64,000 nt of DNA from Lachnospiraceae bacterium (lineage in GTDB: Bacteria > Bacillota > Clostridia > Lachnospirales > Lachnospiraceae): the NCBI GenBank assembly GCA_022845955.1, contig AP025576.1, positions 6,324,001 through 6,388,000 on the forward strand, in the 5' to 3' direction. The notes beneath the pieces are model-generated. The model saw only the letters and a program-made list of their open reading frames with translations, was not told the origin of the DNA and ran no database searches. Positions 33,509 to 42,692 of this stretch are shown here, in pieces. The position numbers and the translations under genes are program-made. The stretch's first letter is position 1. Each line of letters opens with the position of its first letter.

Positions 33509-34243
33509 TTACCCGTTATCCACAATATTGCGGGCAACGTCAGGTTTGTTTGTGATTATGGCGTCAATGCCTTCCCGGACCAGATACCGCATATATTTTT
33601 CTTCATCCACTGTCCAGACATGCAGAAGCAGCTTCCTATCCCGGCACGCTTCCAGAAAACCGTCATACTGCAGGTTATACAGCGCCGGATGAAGGGCGTC
33701 CGCCCCCAGCCCGGCCGCATAGCCGGGAACATCCTGGAAGCCGTCCCCATACAGCAGCCCGGTTCTCGCCGCCGGATCAAATTCCCGCATTTTCATCACG
33801 CTGTAATGGTTAAAGGACGAATATATGATTTTTCCCTGCATCCCCTTTTCCTTCTCCAGCAGATACAATTTTTCTTCAATACCCGGATAAAAATAAATCC
33901 CCGTCTTGATTTCCACATTGATTTCCAGACCCAAAGGCTTCAAAAGGTCATAGACCTCCCCCAGCGTAGGGATCCGCACATCCTGATATTCCGGATGGGT
34001 TTTGTTAAACTGTAGTTTCCTCAGTTCCTCCAGTGTATAATCCCGCACATATCCATGTCCGCCGCTTACCCGGTCAATCGTCTCATCATGGATTACCACC
34101 AGCTCCCCGTCTTTACTAAGCTGTACGTCCAGCTCCACGCCGTCCGCCCCCTGCTCCGCTCCCAGGCGGAAGGCCTCCAGTGTATTTTCCGGCGCATATG
34201 CGCTCGCTCCCCGGTGTGCCCAGACCTTTGTTTTCATATACAT
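33509..34243 (-). CDS. Glycerophosphodiester phosphodiesterase
   Basis: Hydrolyses glycerophosphodiesters to glycerol-3-phosphate and an alcohol. The protein has 244 residues, with no signal peptide. GDPD TIM-barrel motifs are AHRGASAYAPENTLEAF (about 9-25), GVELDVQLSKDGELVVIHDE (about 36-55, holding metal-ligand Glu/Asp and catalytic His) and EINVEIKT, with WTVDEE near the end. Two in-frame ATGs (34243 and 34237) follow AGGAGG. It starts 7 bp after the metallo-hydrolase gene and ends the seven-gene block. Confidence 0.93.
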   Translation of the reverse strand: MYMKTKVWAHRGASAYAPENTLEAFRLGAEQGADGVELDVQLSKDGELVVIHDETIDRVSGGHGYVRDYTLEELRKLQFNKTHPEYQDVRIPTLGEVYDLLKPLGLEINVEIKTGIYFYPGIEEKLYLLEKEKGMQGKIIYSSFNHYSVMKMREFDPAARTGLLYGDGFQDVPGYAAGLGADALHPALYNLQYDGFLEACRDRKLLLHVWTVDEEKYMRYLVREGIDAIITNKPDVARNIVDNG

Positions 34244-34250
34244 TTCCCTC

Positions 34251-35039
34251 CTATATTTCCAGCTTCATTCCATCATATGCCGCAATCTTGCTTCCATACG
34301 TCTCATCCGGGCTGTGCAGCTCTCTCGCCATATGGGAAAGCACCAGCTTCCCGTCCTCCTTCAGGATACCGCATTCCCTGACGGAAGCCTCGAGAAGCTC
34401 TACCATGGGCAGGGTATTATGTCCGCCTATCCGGTAATTGGCCCGCAGATTTCCCACCGTAGCCTCCAGAATCATCACATCCAGCTTCTGCTTCTGCAAG
34501 AGCGACCAGGTATGGGCCAGAAACCAGGCGCCGTCGCAGCCGTAGAAAAAAGCCTTCCCTTCTGCCGAAAACAGATAGTGGAGAGCCGTTTCCTGTGTCC
34601 TGGACACCTCATGGTTGGCTCCAAGCGGCAGAACGGACACCCTCCCGGCTTTTACCCGCACGCCGGTCTTCAGCGGATGCAGCCTCATCCGATCCAGCTC
34701 CTCCCGGGTAAGCTTCAGCCAGGGAAGCGTACCTTCATGGCAGTAAAAACCCACCTTTCCCTTTGCTTCTCCCAGAAAATCATGCAACGCCTTATGGCTG
34801 AAATGATCCTTATGGCTATGGGTGAGAAATATGCCTTTCAGCCCCGATAAGTCCAGCTTCAGTACCTTTTTGGCAAAAAACCAGGACTCCGGGGCCGGAT
34901 CAATCAGATATGTTCCGTTGACCAGCAGGCTGGAAGTACGGCGGATGGCTCCGCCCGTATCGTATCTCACATCCGCTCCCGGCCGCAGCGGCCAGTCGGC
35001 AGCTCCCGTACCCAGAAAAATAAGTTCAAACGCCGCCAT
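34251..35039 (-). CDS. Metallo-beta-lactamase-fold hydrolase, PhnP-like
   Basis: The protein has 262 residues. A glycine-rich start IFLGTGAADWP is followed by the metal motif THSHKDHFSH (about 73-82) and later ligands in LGANHEVSR, GCDGAW, GGHNTLP and LSHMAREL. The overall plan resembles tRNase Z/PhnP-type phosphodiesterases rather than lactamases. It sits between a two-component pair and a glycerophosphodiesterase, which supports a phosphodiester substrate, by inference. AAGGAGGAG precedes the start. Confidence 0.82.
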   Translation of the reverse strand: MAAFELIFLGTGAADWPLRPGADVRYDTGGAIRRTSSLLVNGTYLIDPAPESWFFAKKVLKLDLSGLKGIFLTHSHKDHFSHKALHDFLGEAKGKVGFYCHEGTLPWLKLTREELDRMRLHPLKTGVRVKAGRVSVLPLGANHEVSRTQETALHYLFSAEGKAFFYGCDGAWFLAHTWSLLQKQKLDVMILEATVGNLRANYRIGGHNTLPMVELLEASVRECGILKEDGKLVLSHMARELHSPDETYGSKIAAYDGMKLEI

Positions 35040-35085
35040 AATCCTTCTCCTCCTTACGCGTGTCCGGAAATTCTTTCTGCACGCT

Positions 35086-36678
35086 CTACTTCCGGCTTTT
35101 CTGATATTCCTTCGGTGTCATCCCATATTTCTTTTTAAACAGGCTGAAAAAGTAGGGGTAGCTGGTAAAGCCGGAACGGTCTATGATTTCCTTCAGCTTC
35201 CCGTCCGAAGTATCCATACATTCCTTGGCCCGTTCCAAACGCACCTCGTTCAGATATTCCACGAACCCGGTTCCCACCTCGGCCTTGAACAGGGTGCTCA
35301 GATAAGAGCTGTTCATGCCCGCATTTTCCGCCGCATCCACCAGGGATATCCCTTCCCTGTAATGTTGATGGATATAGGATACCACTTTCTTTACCGGAAC
35401 GGAATAGTCTTTCCCGTTTTCCAGCCTTCCGTTTTCCGCAAGAACGGCCCCGAAAAGCTGCAGGAAAAATTCACGGCATTCCTTCAGCTTTTCCAGCGAG
35501 GCCACATACTCCAGAACGCCGGTGCGGTGCCGGTACACCTTTTCATACGCGATGCCCTGCTTTTTGCAGAAAGATAAAGAAAGGATGATCAAATCGGAAA
35601 AAAGCTGGCTGCAGCCGGTCCTTCCCGTGTTCTTTTCATAGATTTCCCGGAAAATCCCTTCCAGTACGTCCTCCAGCGCTTCCTTATCCCCCTGCTTCAG
35701 GGCCGCCGTCAGCTTTTGCTCCTCCTCCAGGCGGATGCCATTCCCTTCATTGTATTCCCGATTGGCTGCGGCCTCTTTAGGCTTATTTAAGTCCAGGAAT
35801 TCATTTCTCCTCCTGTTTTCCAACTCCTGGAAGCCGTCCTGCATTTCCGTCAGTGCACCGGATCTTCCGATATGGAAATTTCCTTCCAGACGCATGAATT
35901 TATCCAGGCAGAAGCTGCTGCGGTTTACGATCCGGCGCAGCTCCTCCCCCGCTTTCTGCTCGCTGACAACGCCGTTCAGGGAAATGAGCAGCAGTATTTC
36001 ATTCTTTTCCAGAGGCACGGCAAGCCCCTGGAATTCTTCCCGTATAATTTCTTCCAGCACGTTGCACACGGAAAAAATCACCAGCCTTTTATCCCGCAGG
36101 GTCCCTCCGTTTATCTTTTCCTCCAGGTTCCGGATACTCAAAAGCACGGGAATGACCCGGCCGGCATCCAGTTCAATGGACAAGACCTGCATATCCCGTT
36201 CAATAAATGCCTCTTTTCCCCGGTATTCCCCGCTTATCAGCTGCAGCACAAACTGCCTGCGCAGCGCCTGCAGGTTGTTCTCATCTTTTTTGATTTTAGG
36301 GCCTACCTTCAGGACCTCCTCCGCTTTATGCAGCGATTCCAGCAGGCTGTCGGGCGTCAGATCATTTTTAATCAGATAATCGATGGCATTATGCTTTAAT
36401 ACATCCCTCACATATTTATAATCATCGTAGCCGCTCAGGCAAATGGTACAGATTTCGGGATATTCCCGGGCGATCCGGCGCACCAGTTCATCCCCGTTCA
36501 TCCGGTTCATCCTGACATCGGTAATCACGATCTGGGGACGCAGCAGAGGGATCAGGGACCATGCCTGTTCCCCGTCGCCGCATTCCCCGCAGACGCAATA
36601 GCCTTCCTTTTCCCAGTCGATGAGAGAGCGTACCATCATCCTGCTGAGCAATTCATCATCCACCAACAATACTCTAAT
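35086..36678 (-). CDS. YesN-type response regulator with AraC output domain
   Basis: The protein has 530 residues. The receiver domain covers about 1-120 (IRVLLVDDELLSRMMV, phospho-Asp in IVITDVRMNRM). A long middle region follows. The C-terminal AraC double helix-turn-helix covers about 425-525 (ISLVDAAENAGMNSSYLSTLFKAEVG, GFTSYPYFFSLFKKKYG). Its ATG overlaps the kinase stop (GATGATTAG), so the pair is translationally coupled. It probably activates the ABC transporter genes at the head of the same operon. Confidence 0.93.
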   Translation of the reverse strand: MRVLLVDDELLSRMMVRSLIDWEKEGYCVCGECGDGEQAWSLIPLLRPQIVITDVRMNRMNGDELVRRIAREYPEICTICLSGYDDYKYVRDVLKHNAIDYLIKNDLTPDSLLESLHKAEEVLKVGPKIKKDENNLQALRRQFVLQLISGEYRGKEAFIERDMQVLSIELDAGRVIPVLLSIRNLEEKINGGTLRDKRLVIFSVCNVLEEIIREEFQGLAVPLEKNEILLLISLNGVVSEQKAGEELRRIVNRSSFCLDKFMRLEGNFHIGRSGALTEMQDGFQELENRRRNEFLDLNKPKEAAANREYNEGNGIRLEEEQKLTAALKQGDKEALEDVLEGIFREIYEKNTGRTGCSQLFSDLIILSLSFCKKQGIAYEKVYRHRTGVLEYVASLEKLKECREFFLQLFGAVLAENGRLENGKDYSVPVKKVVSYIHQHYREGISLVDAAENAGMNSSYLSTLFKAEVGTGFVEYLNEVRLERAKECMDTSDGKLKEIIDRSGFTSYPYFFSLFKKKYGMTPKEYQKSRK

Positions 36679-38419
36679 CATCTTCTTCACCAACCTGATA
36701 TCTTTTCGGAATGCGCAGCGAAACACAGGTGAAAATGCCTTTTTCCCCTGTGATGCTCACACCGTATTTCTCTCCGTAATATAGCTGAATCCGTTTCTGG
36801 ATATTGAACAGGCCTATCCCTTCCCCATTCTGGAGATTGGCAAGGATATCCCTGCTCTCCTCCTCACTCAGCCCTTTTCCGTTATCCTCCACATCTATCT
36901 GCACATCTTCCCCTTCGGAATAGACGGATACGGAAATACAACCGCCCTCCCGATCCATCACCCCGCCGTGCTTCAGGGAATTTTCCACAATAGGCTGTAT
37001 GAGCATCTTAAGAATATAGCATGACCGCAGCCCTTCCTCGATTCTGCATACGAATTTTATACGGGCCGCCTTCTGGAATTCCTTCATGCAGACATATTTA
37101 TTCAGATAATCCAGTTCCTCCTGAAAGGTCATATAAGTATTCTTAGACATATTTACCTGCATGATGGAGCTGAGGGCATTTACCGCATCCACAATGGAAT
37201 CCGCCCCCTGCATCTGTCCCATCCATTTGATGGTATTCAGGCTGTTATACAGAAAATGGGGATTGATCTGGGCCTGTAAGGCCCTCAATGCCAATACCCT
37301 TTTTTCCTTTTCATGCTTTTTAATATCCGTGATCTGTTCTTTGATCCGATCGATCATATCCCCGAACCGGTGATACAGCACTTCCGCCTCATCGCCGGAG
37401 TGGATAGCCACATCTAGGCAGAGATTCGATTTCTGTATTTTTCCCACCGCATCGGTGAGGATTTCTATATTTTTTAAGAACCGATCCGCCAGGACGCGGC
37501 ATAAAAATACCGCAACCAGGGACAGCAGCACCAGAACCACTGCGTTGATGGACAGCATTCTGCTGTGCTGCCCGGAAATCTGTTCATAGGGTATCAGCAC
37601 AATGCTCTGCCAGCCGGTCACTTCCGATACCATCCGCAGCAGCAGCACCTTCTGGTTTCCGATCCTGCACACCGCCTTATCCTGACTGCGTACCATTCCG
37701 GATATCTCTTCGGCTCCGACAGCGCCCTCCTGCGTAAACCATTCCAGGTTATTTCTGTATATTTCCTGCCCGCAGGCTTTATCCCAGACGAGCAGCCCCG
37801 AGTCATATCGTTCCGTCTCGTTATAAATCCCATATATCCCGCGGCAGTTAATCAGCATGACCACCCAGGCCCCGGGCGTCCCTTTTCCCATATTCAGCTG
37901 CTTTGTCAGCACGATCCGCGGATAATCGTATTTATCCCGGGCCTGCTGCACCCCGAATACCACATCCTGTTTTCCGGCCATATCCTTATAATACTTCAGG
38001 GTTTTATCATCCAGCTCCGTATACGCCCCTCCCGCGGAGAATTCCATTCCGTTTTCCGTATACACATAAATATTCTGCATATATTCCGCACCGGTCATGA
38101 CAGCCTTTAATAAAAGCTGCATATTTCTCATATCCGTCAGACGTTCACTGTCGTCCTCATAAGAGGTTTTATTCAGTATGGGCTTTGCCAGCGTATTATT
38201 CTGCAGGACAAAAGCAATGAGGCGCAGCTTTTTTAAATAGCTTTCCACGTTTCCGTTGGCAGTTTCCGTCATCTGGCTCGCATACTCCACCCCGCGCTCG
38301 TCAATTTCACGGGTAAAAGCCACTCCCCAGATCACGGTTGTGGCCAGAACAAATACAAAAAGCAGGCTGGCCACAATAATAACAAATTTATGCTTCATAC
38401 TGAAAAACTTTTTCTTCAT
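36674..38419 (-). CDS. YesM-type sensor histidine kinase
   Basis: Membrane sensor of 581 residues. The first transmembrane helix is at about 11-32, an extracellular sensor domain at about 33-285, and the second helix at about 288-310, followed by HAMP. The His_kinase domain has QAQINPHFLYNSLNTIKW (phospho-His in NPHF, about 395-412). The ATPase domain has LIQPIVENSLKHG and VEDNGKGLS with a GIGLFNIQKRI box. It lies 3 bp after the second permease and overlaps the regulator gene. It probably senses the substrate of the adjacent transporter or its binding protein. Confidence 0.93.
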   Translation of the reverse strand: MKKKFFSMKHKFVIIVASLLFVFVLATTVIWGVAFTREIDERGVEYASQMTETANGNVESYLKKLRLIAFVLQNNTLAKPILNKTSYEDDSERLTDMRNMQLLLKAVMTGAEYMQNIYVYTENGMEFSAGGAYTELDDKTLKYYKDMAGKQDVVFGVQQARDKYDYPRIVLTKQLNMGKGTPGAWVVMLINCRGIYGIYNETERYDSGLLVWDKACGQEIYRNNLEWFTQEGAVGAEEISGMVRSQDKAVCRIGNQKVLLLRMVSEVTGWQSIVLIPYEQISGQHSRMLSINAVVLVLLSLVAVFLCRVLADRFLKNIEILTDAVGKIQKSNLCLDVAIHSGDEAEVLYHRFGDMIDRIKEQITDIKKHEKEKRVLALRALQAQINPHFLYNSLNTIKWMGQMQGADSIVDAVNALSSIMQVNMSKNTYMTFQEELDYLNKYVCMKEFQKAARIKFVCRIEEGLRSCYILKMLIQPIVENSLKHGGVMDREGGCISVSVYSEGEDVQIDVEDNGKGLSEEESRDILANLQNGEGIGLFNIQKRIQLYYGEKYGVSITGEKGIFTCVSLRIPKRYQVGEEDD

Positions 38420-38422
38420 AAG

Positions 38423-39265
38423 TTAACCCTTTACCGCCCCGTCCGCCAGCCCTGCCACAATATACTTCTGCATAAACAGATATAAAATGACAATAGGCAT
38501 GGAAACCAATACCACATCCGCAAACAGCAGCTGCCAGTCCGACGCCTTCTGCCCCATAAACAGATAGGTGGTGAGCACCGCGGTGGTCCTTTTTGCACTG
38601 TTCAGCAAATAAAGGGAAATCCCGAAATCATTCCATATGGACATCACGCAATGCATCAGCGCAGTGATGGTCACCGGCTTGAGCAGCGGGAAAATAATAC
38701 GGAAATACATGAGAAGGGGGCTTGCACCGTCAATGATCGCGGCTTCGTCAATTTCACTGGAAATCCCCTTGATAAAACCGGTATAAATAAAAAAGATAAA
38801 AGGGAAAATACTGGCTGCATATACCAGTATAGCACCGGCAACCGCTCCTGTTCCAGTGGTCATATGTACTTTTGACAGCATAAAATAAACCGGTACCATT
38901 GCCAGGGGAAGCGTCAGGCCCATCACGATAAAATTATTCACCGCCCTCATGGCCCTTGTTTTTCTCCTGACCACGACAAAAGCTGCCATGGAAGCACAGG
39001 AGAGCACCAGAGCCGCTCCCAGAAAGGTGACTATGGCACTGTTCATAAAGCTGGAGACCAGCCTGGCTTCCCGGATTACGGTTCCGTAGTTTTCCAGGAA
39101 CTGGTTCCAGGAGATTCCGGTCAGGCTCAATTCCAGCAGATTGGCCTGCCTTTTGCTTTTCATGGAATTCAGGAACACCATCAGAAAAGGAACCAGAACC
39201 AGGAAGCTGATCAGGACGCCCAACATTTCACAAACAGCCTGCTTACTTTTTTTCTTATTCATCAA
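38423..39265 (-). CDS. CUT1 ABC transporter permease (MalG/UgpE type)
   Basis: The protein has 280 residues with six predicted helices. The EAA loop that contacts the ATPase reads EIDEAAIIDGASPLLMYFR (about 163-181), followed by IIFPLLKP. It is the second permease; its ATG overlaps the first permease gene by 4 bp, and the kinase gene follows by 3 bp. No ATPase gene is in the operon, as is usual for clostridial CUT1 systems that share an MsmK-like ATPase. Confidence 0.92.
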   Translation of the reverse strand: MMNKKKSKQAVCEMLGVLISFLVLVPFLMVFLNSMKSKRQANLLELSLTGISWNQFLENYGTVIREARLVSSFMNSAIVTFLGAALVLSCASMAAFVVVRRKTRAMRAVNNFIVMGLTLPLAMVPVYFMLSKVHMTTGTGAVAGAILVYAASIFPFIFFIYTGFIKGISSEIDEAAIIDGASPLLMYFRIIFPLLKPVTITALMHCVMSIWNDFGISLYLLNSAKRTTAVLTTYLFMGQKASDWQLLFADVVLVSMPIVILYLFMQKYIVAGLADGAVKG

Positions 39266-40128
39266 ACCTCCACCTCATTTTTGGCAATTGTCCGGTAGGT
39301 GCACAGGGTTATGATGAGAATCATCACAGCCAGCAGGGTGGTTCCCGCTGTGGCTTCCCCATATTTCTGGTAGCTGTAGGAATTATAAATCATGGTATTG
39401 AATACCTCCGTGGCATAGCCCGGCCCTCCTCCCGTGGTCGCCACAACGATATCAAATACCTTCAGTCCGCCGATGATACTCAACACTACCACGTTATTGA
39501 TAGATGCCATCAAAAGAGGAACCGTGATTTTAGTAAACTGCTGCCATTTAGTAGCCCCGTCCATGAGCGCTGCCTCGTAATAATCTTTGGATATATTCTG
39601 CATGCCGGCCAATAGAATCATCATGGTATACCCGGACCATTTCCAGATTTCGATAAAACAGATGGACAGCATGGCAATGCCCGTATCCGTCAGCCATTTC
39701 GGCTGGAAACCGGTGAGTCCCGCCGCACGCAGCGCCGTATTGATCAATCCCTTGGAGGGGTGCATCAAAGAAGTGAAAACAATGCCTACCGCTATGGAAT
39801 TGACTACCGCCGGCATATAAAAAACAGTGCGCAGATAGTTGGTGGTTTTCAGTTGCCGGTTCAGCAGCACCGCCAGAAGCATACCGATGGACACCTTTCC
39901 CGCGGTGGTTACTATGGTAAAGAGGAACGTGTTTTTAAAAGCAATGCTCATATTCGGGTTTTTCAGAATACTCACATAGTTTTCCAGGCCTACGAAATCC
40001 GCTCTCCTGAAATTCCAGTTCGTAAAAGAATACCGGAAGCCCATAAGAAACGGGACGATAAAAAAAAGCAGAAAAAGGAAAATACCGGGCAGGGCAAAAT
40101 AGACGGGGTATTGTTTTTTTCTTAACAT
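39262..40128 (-). CDS. CUT1 ABC transporter permease (MalF/UgpA type)
   Basis: The protein has 288 residues and six predicted helices, beginning with YPVYFALPGIFLFLLFFIVPF. The EAA loop is KDYYEAALMDGATKWQQFTK (about 180-199), then ITVPLLMA. It pairs with the next gene to form the membrane channel. A terminator-like hairpin separates it from the binding-protein gene upstream. Confidence 0.92.
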   Translation of the reverse strand: MLRKKQYPVYFALPGIFLFLLFFIVPFLMGFRYSFTNWNFRRADFVGLENYVSILKNPNMSIAFKNTFLFTIVTTAGKVSIGMLLAVLLNRQLKTTNYLRTVFYMPAVVNSIAVGIVFTSLMHPSKGLINTALRAAGLTGFQPKWLTDTGIAMLSICFIEIWKWSGYTMMILLAGMQNISKDYYEAALMDGATKWQQFTKITVPLLMASINNVVVLSIIGGLKVFDIVVATTGGGPGYATEVFNTMIYNSYSYQKYGEATAGTTLLAVMILIITLCTYRTIAKNEVEV

Positions 40129-40145
40129 ATATCATTCCTTCCTTC

Positions 40146-40190
40146 TAAAAAAGGGACAGGAGCCCGGCTGCAGGGCCGGACCCGCGTCCC
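40146..40190 (-). terminator. Intercistronic terminator/attenuator between binding protein and permease genes
   Basis: On the minus strand the stem GGGAC...GTCCC with an inner GCCGG-type pairing (40190-40153) is followed by TTTTTT (40152-40147). It begins 14 bp after the binding-protein stop and ends about 18 bp before the permease start. Partial read-through would give more binding protein than permease. Confidence 0.75.
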
Positions 40191-40204
40191 TTATCCGATG
40201 GGGA

Positions 40205-41608
40205 TCAATAGCCCCAGTCCGGATTACCCGCTTCTTTTGCATAGGTATCCCAGTCGGTATCATAGCCTGCCAGAACCTCTTCGGGGGTCTTGTCGCCCGC
40301 CAGCATGGCCTGTACGTCACTTGCCATGGAAGGAGTGGAATACAGGGTATTGGGAAGGGTATTTGTTTTTCCCGCTTCCATCAGGGCGGATACATCCGCC
40401 GGGATACTGCTCAGCTCCACTTCCACGCCGTTTACGGCGGGAATGCCCTGGTGCAGTTTATAATACTCTGTCATCGCTTCTTTCGATACCAGTTCTCCCA
40501 CAATCTGAGCTGCCAAATCCGCCTTTTTTCCGCCTGCCGGAATCACAAACCCGGTGGGAGTTTCCGTATAAGCGATGGAATCTGCCGCATCCGTGGCGGG
40601 AATAGGGAAAAATCCGATATTATCCAGCTCCTCCTCCGATTCCGCCAGCTTGGTCAGCTCCGCATAGATCCAGGTTGCCTGGGGATACATGGCAGCCGTA
40701 CCCGTGAGCAGCGCTTCCTGGGCATCCGCATAGCTGTCCGACAGGAAGGTATCCTGGATATAGCCTTGATCCTTCATTTCCTTCATCCGTTCAAAGGTGA
40801 GCTGCATATATTCCATATCCGCCCAAAGCTTTTCATGGCTGTTTAGAGATGAAATGCTTCCGGGCACCGTACTCTCCTGCTTCAGCCGGGCGTCAATGGG
40901 AATGATCTGAAGTGTCCACTCATTATCCGTTGTTCCCGAAATGTACATGGGGGTAACCCCTGCGGCCTTCAGTGTCTCACAGGCAGCCAGGAATTCCTCC
41001 CAGGTCTGGGGAACTGCAATCTTGTTGTCCGCAAAAACCTGCTTATTGTAACACATCCCGAAAACGGTCACATCCCCGAAGGGTGCGCATATCAGCCTTC
41101 CATTGTAGGTCTGGTTGGGGGATTCCAGAATGCTGGCATTATAATCCTGTGTCCAGCCGCCGGACAGTTCCATAAATAAATCTTCCCCGATTTCCGTAGC
41201 ACTTGTCTTGGCTCCCTGCCACCAAAGGATATCCGGGACCTCGCCGGACTGCATTTTTGCAAAAATCAGCTCGTTTCCGGATCCGCCCTCCGGCACCTCT
41301 TCAAATTCAAATTTAACGTTACATTTTTCCGCCACATAATCAAACACCGCATTGGCTTCTTCGGTCCTCCAGCTGGAATGACACATAACATTCAGGGTTT
41401 CCCCGCCGCCGTCCACACCGGCGTCCTCTGCAGGCGCACTTTCCTGACTCTCCGTCGCCTGCGTGGAATCCTCCTCCGTTTTGCTTTCCTCCTGTACGGC
41501 TGCCGCCGGCTCACTCGCCGCTCCCGCACCGGAACTGTTCCCGCAGCCTGCCAGAGCCGTTACACCCATAGCTGCACACAATAAGATACTGACCAGTTTC
41601 TTTTTCAT
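40205..41608 (-). CDS. Extracellular solute-binding lipoprotein of a CUT1 ABC transporter
   Basis: The protein has 467 residues. The lipobox LAGC (Cys about 20) is followed by a Ser/Ala/Glu linker. The mature part resembles family 1 sugar-binding proteins (LNVMCHSSWRTEEANAVFDY at about 70-89, TWEEFLAACETLKAAG at about 195-210). The ATG at 41608 opens the signal peptide and follows GGGAGAAG. First gene of the seven-gene block; the substrate is unknown. A UgpB-like glycerophosphodiester role is possible from the downstream phosphodiesterases, and a sugar is equally possible. Confidence 0.9.
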   Translation of the reverse strand: MKKKLVSILLCAAMGVTALAGCGNSSGAGAASEPAAAVQEESKTEEDSTQATESQESAPAEDAGVDGGGETLNVMCHSSWRTEEANAVFDYVAEKCNVKFEFEEVPEGGSGNELIFAKMQSGEVPDILWWQGAKTSATEIGEDLFMELSGGWTQDYNASILESPNQTYNGRLICAPFGDVTVFGMCYNKQVFADNKIAVPQTWEEFLAACETLKAAGVTPMYISGTTDNEWTLQIIPIDARLKQESTVPGSISSLNSHEKLWADMEYMQLTFERMKEMKDQGYIQDTFLSDSYADAQEALLTGTAAMYPQATWIYAELTKLAESEEELDNIGFFPIPATDAADSIAYTETPTGFVIPAGGKKADLAAQIVGELVSKEAMTEYYKLHQGIPAVNGVEVELSSIPADVSALMEAGKTNTLPNTLYSTPSMASDVQAMLAGDKTPEEVLAGYDTDWDTYAKEAGNPDWGY

Positions 41609-41797
41609 TTCTTCTCCCATCTGCGCCTCACAGCGCGCACATCCGTCCGGGCAGCCGGACACCTGTCCCTTCCGGTCCTTGCCCTGTTTTGTTGTTTCCT
41701 GATATCTTTATTGTAACAAAGGTTTTCCTTCGTAAGATTACTGTTTTTTTGGATTCATTACTTATTTTTTGGGTAAGAGTTTTCCCTTAACAATCTC

Positions 41798-41826
41798 TTG
41801 CGTTGGCAATAATGGTAGTATATACT
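41798..41826 (+). promoter_or_regulatory. Promoter of plsC
   Basis: TTGCGT (41798-41803), 17 bp, TATACT (41821-41826), 65 bp upstream of the plsC start. Confidence 0.6.
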
Positions 41827-41890
41827 AAAAAGGCAGTGTAGTCTTTGCTTCCGCTGCCTTTACGCAACCAGAAAAGGAAGGGATTATCCT

Positions 41891-42625
41891 ATGATTCGTT
41901 TTATCAGTGTGGCATTGTTTGTTATTCTGTTTCTCATCCTGAGCATTCCGTTACTCATCGCAGAGTGGATTATCGGTAAATTTAATATGGATATCAAAAA
42001 CCGCAGTTCCCTTGCGATTGTCAATTGGGCGTTCCGCTGGTGTCTGCGCCTGTCCGGTGTAAAAATCACCTATATCGGTGAGGATCGAATCCCAAAGGAT
42101 CAGGCTGTCCTTTATATCGGCAATCACCGCAGCTATTTTGATATTCTCATGACCTATGTACGGGTTCCCCGCCCCACCGGATATGTGGCAAAGGTGGAAA
42201 TGCTGAAAATCCCGCTTCTGAGCCACTGGATGAAAAACCTGCATTGCCTGTTCCTGGATCGGAAGGATCTGAAGCAGGGAGCTAAAATTATCCTTACTGC
42301 AATCAGTAAAATCAAAGATGGGATTTCCATCTGTATTTTCCCGGAGGGTACGCGCAACAAGGTGGTTGATACGTTTCTGCCTTTCCATGCCGGAAGCTTT
42401 AAGATCGCAGAAAAAAGCGGCTGTCCTGTCATCCCCATTGCCCTGAATAATGCGGGGGATGTTTTTGAAGATCATTTCCCTAGAATTAAGAAAACCCATG
42501 TGGTTATTGAATATGGGGAGCCGATCTATCCGAATGAACTGTCCCGGGAGGAGAAGAAAAGGCTGCCTGATATTACGTTGGAACGGATTAAGGAAATGTA
42601 TTTCGGAAATAAAGAATTGGTTTAG
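41891..42625 (+). CDS. plsC: 1-acyl-sn-glycerol-3-phosphate acyltransferase
   Basis: Transfers the second acyl chain to make phosphatidate at the membrane. The protein has 244 residues. The N-terminal hydrophobic anchor is at about 4-26. Motif I GNHRSYFDILM (NHx4D) is at about 76-86, motif III FPEGTRN at about 151-157, and VIPIALNN at about 182-189. It is monocistronic with its own promoter and terminator, pointing away from the seven-gene block. Confidence 0.93.
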   Translation: MIRFISVALFVILFLILSIPLLIAEWIIGKFNMDIKNRSSLAIVNWAFRWCLRLSGVKITYIGEDRIPKDQAVLYIGNHRSYFDILMTYVRVPRPTGYVAKVEMLKIPLLSHWMKNLHCLFLDRKDLKQGAKIILTAISKIKDGISICIFPEGTRNKVVDTFLPFHAGSFKIAEKSGCPVIPIALNNAGDVFEDHFPRIKKTHVVIEYGEPIYPNELSREEKKRLPDITLERIKEMYFGNKELV

Positions 42626-42637
42626 TACATAAATCCA

Positions 42638-42667
42638 GCCCGCCGGGAATACCGGCGGGCTGTTATT
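42638..42667 (+). terminator. Bidirectional terminator between plsC and the binding-protein gene
   Basis: A 9-bp stem GCCCGCCGG/CCGGCGGGC (42638-42660) with a 5-base loop, followed by TGTTATTTT on the plus strand. Convergent genes end on both sides. Confidence 0.85.
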
Positions 42668-42692
42668 TTGCAAGGTGTGTTGTTGTTTTTGT

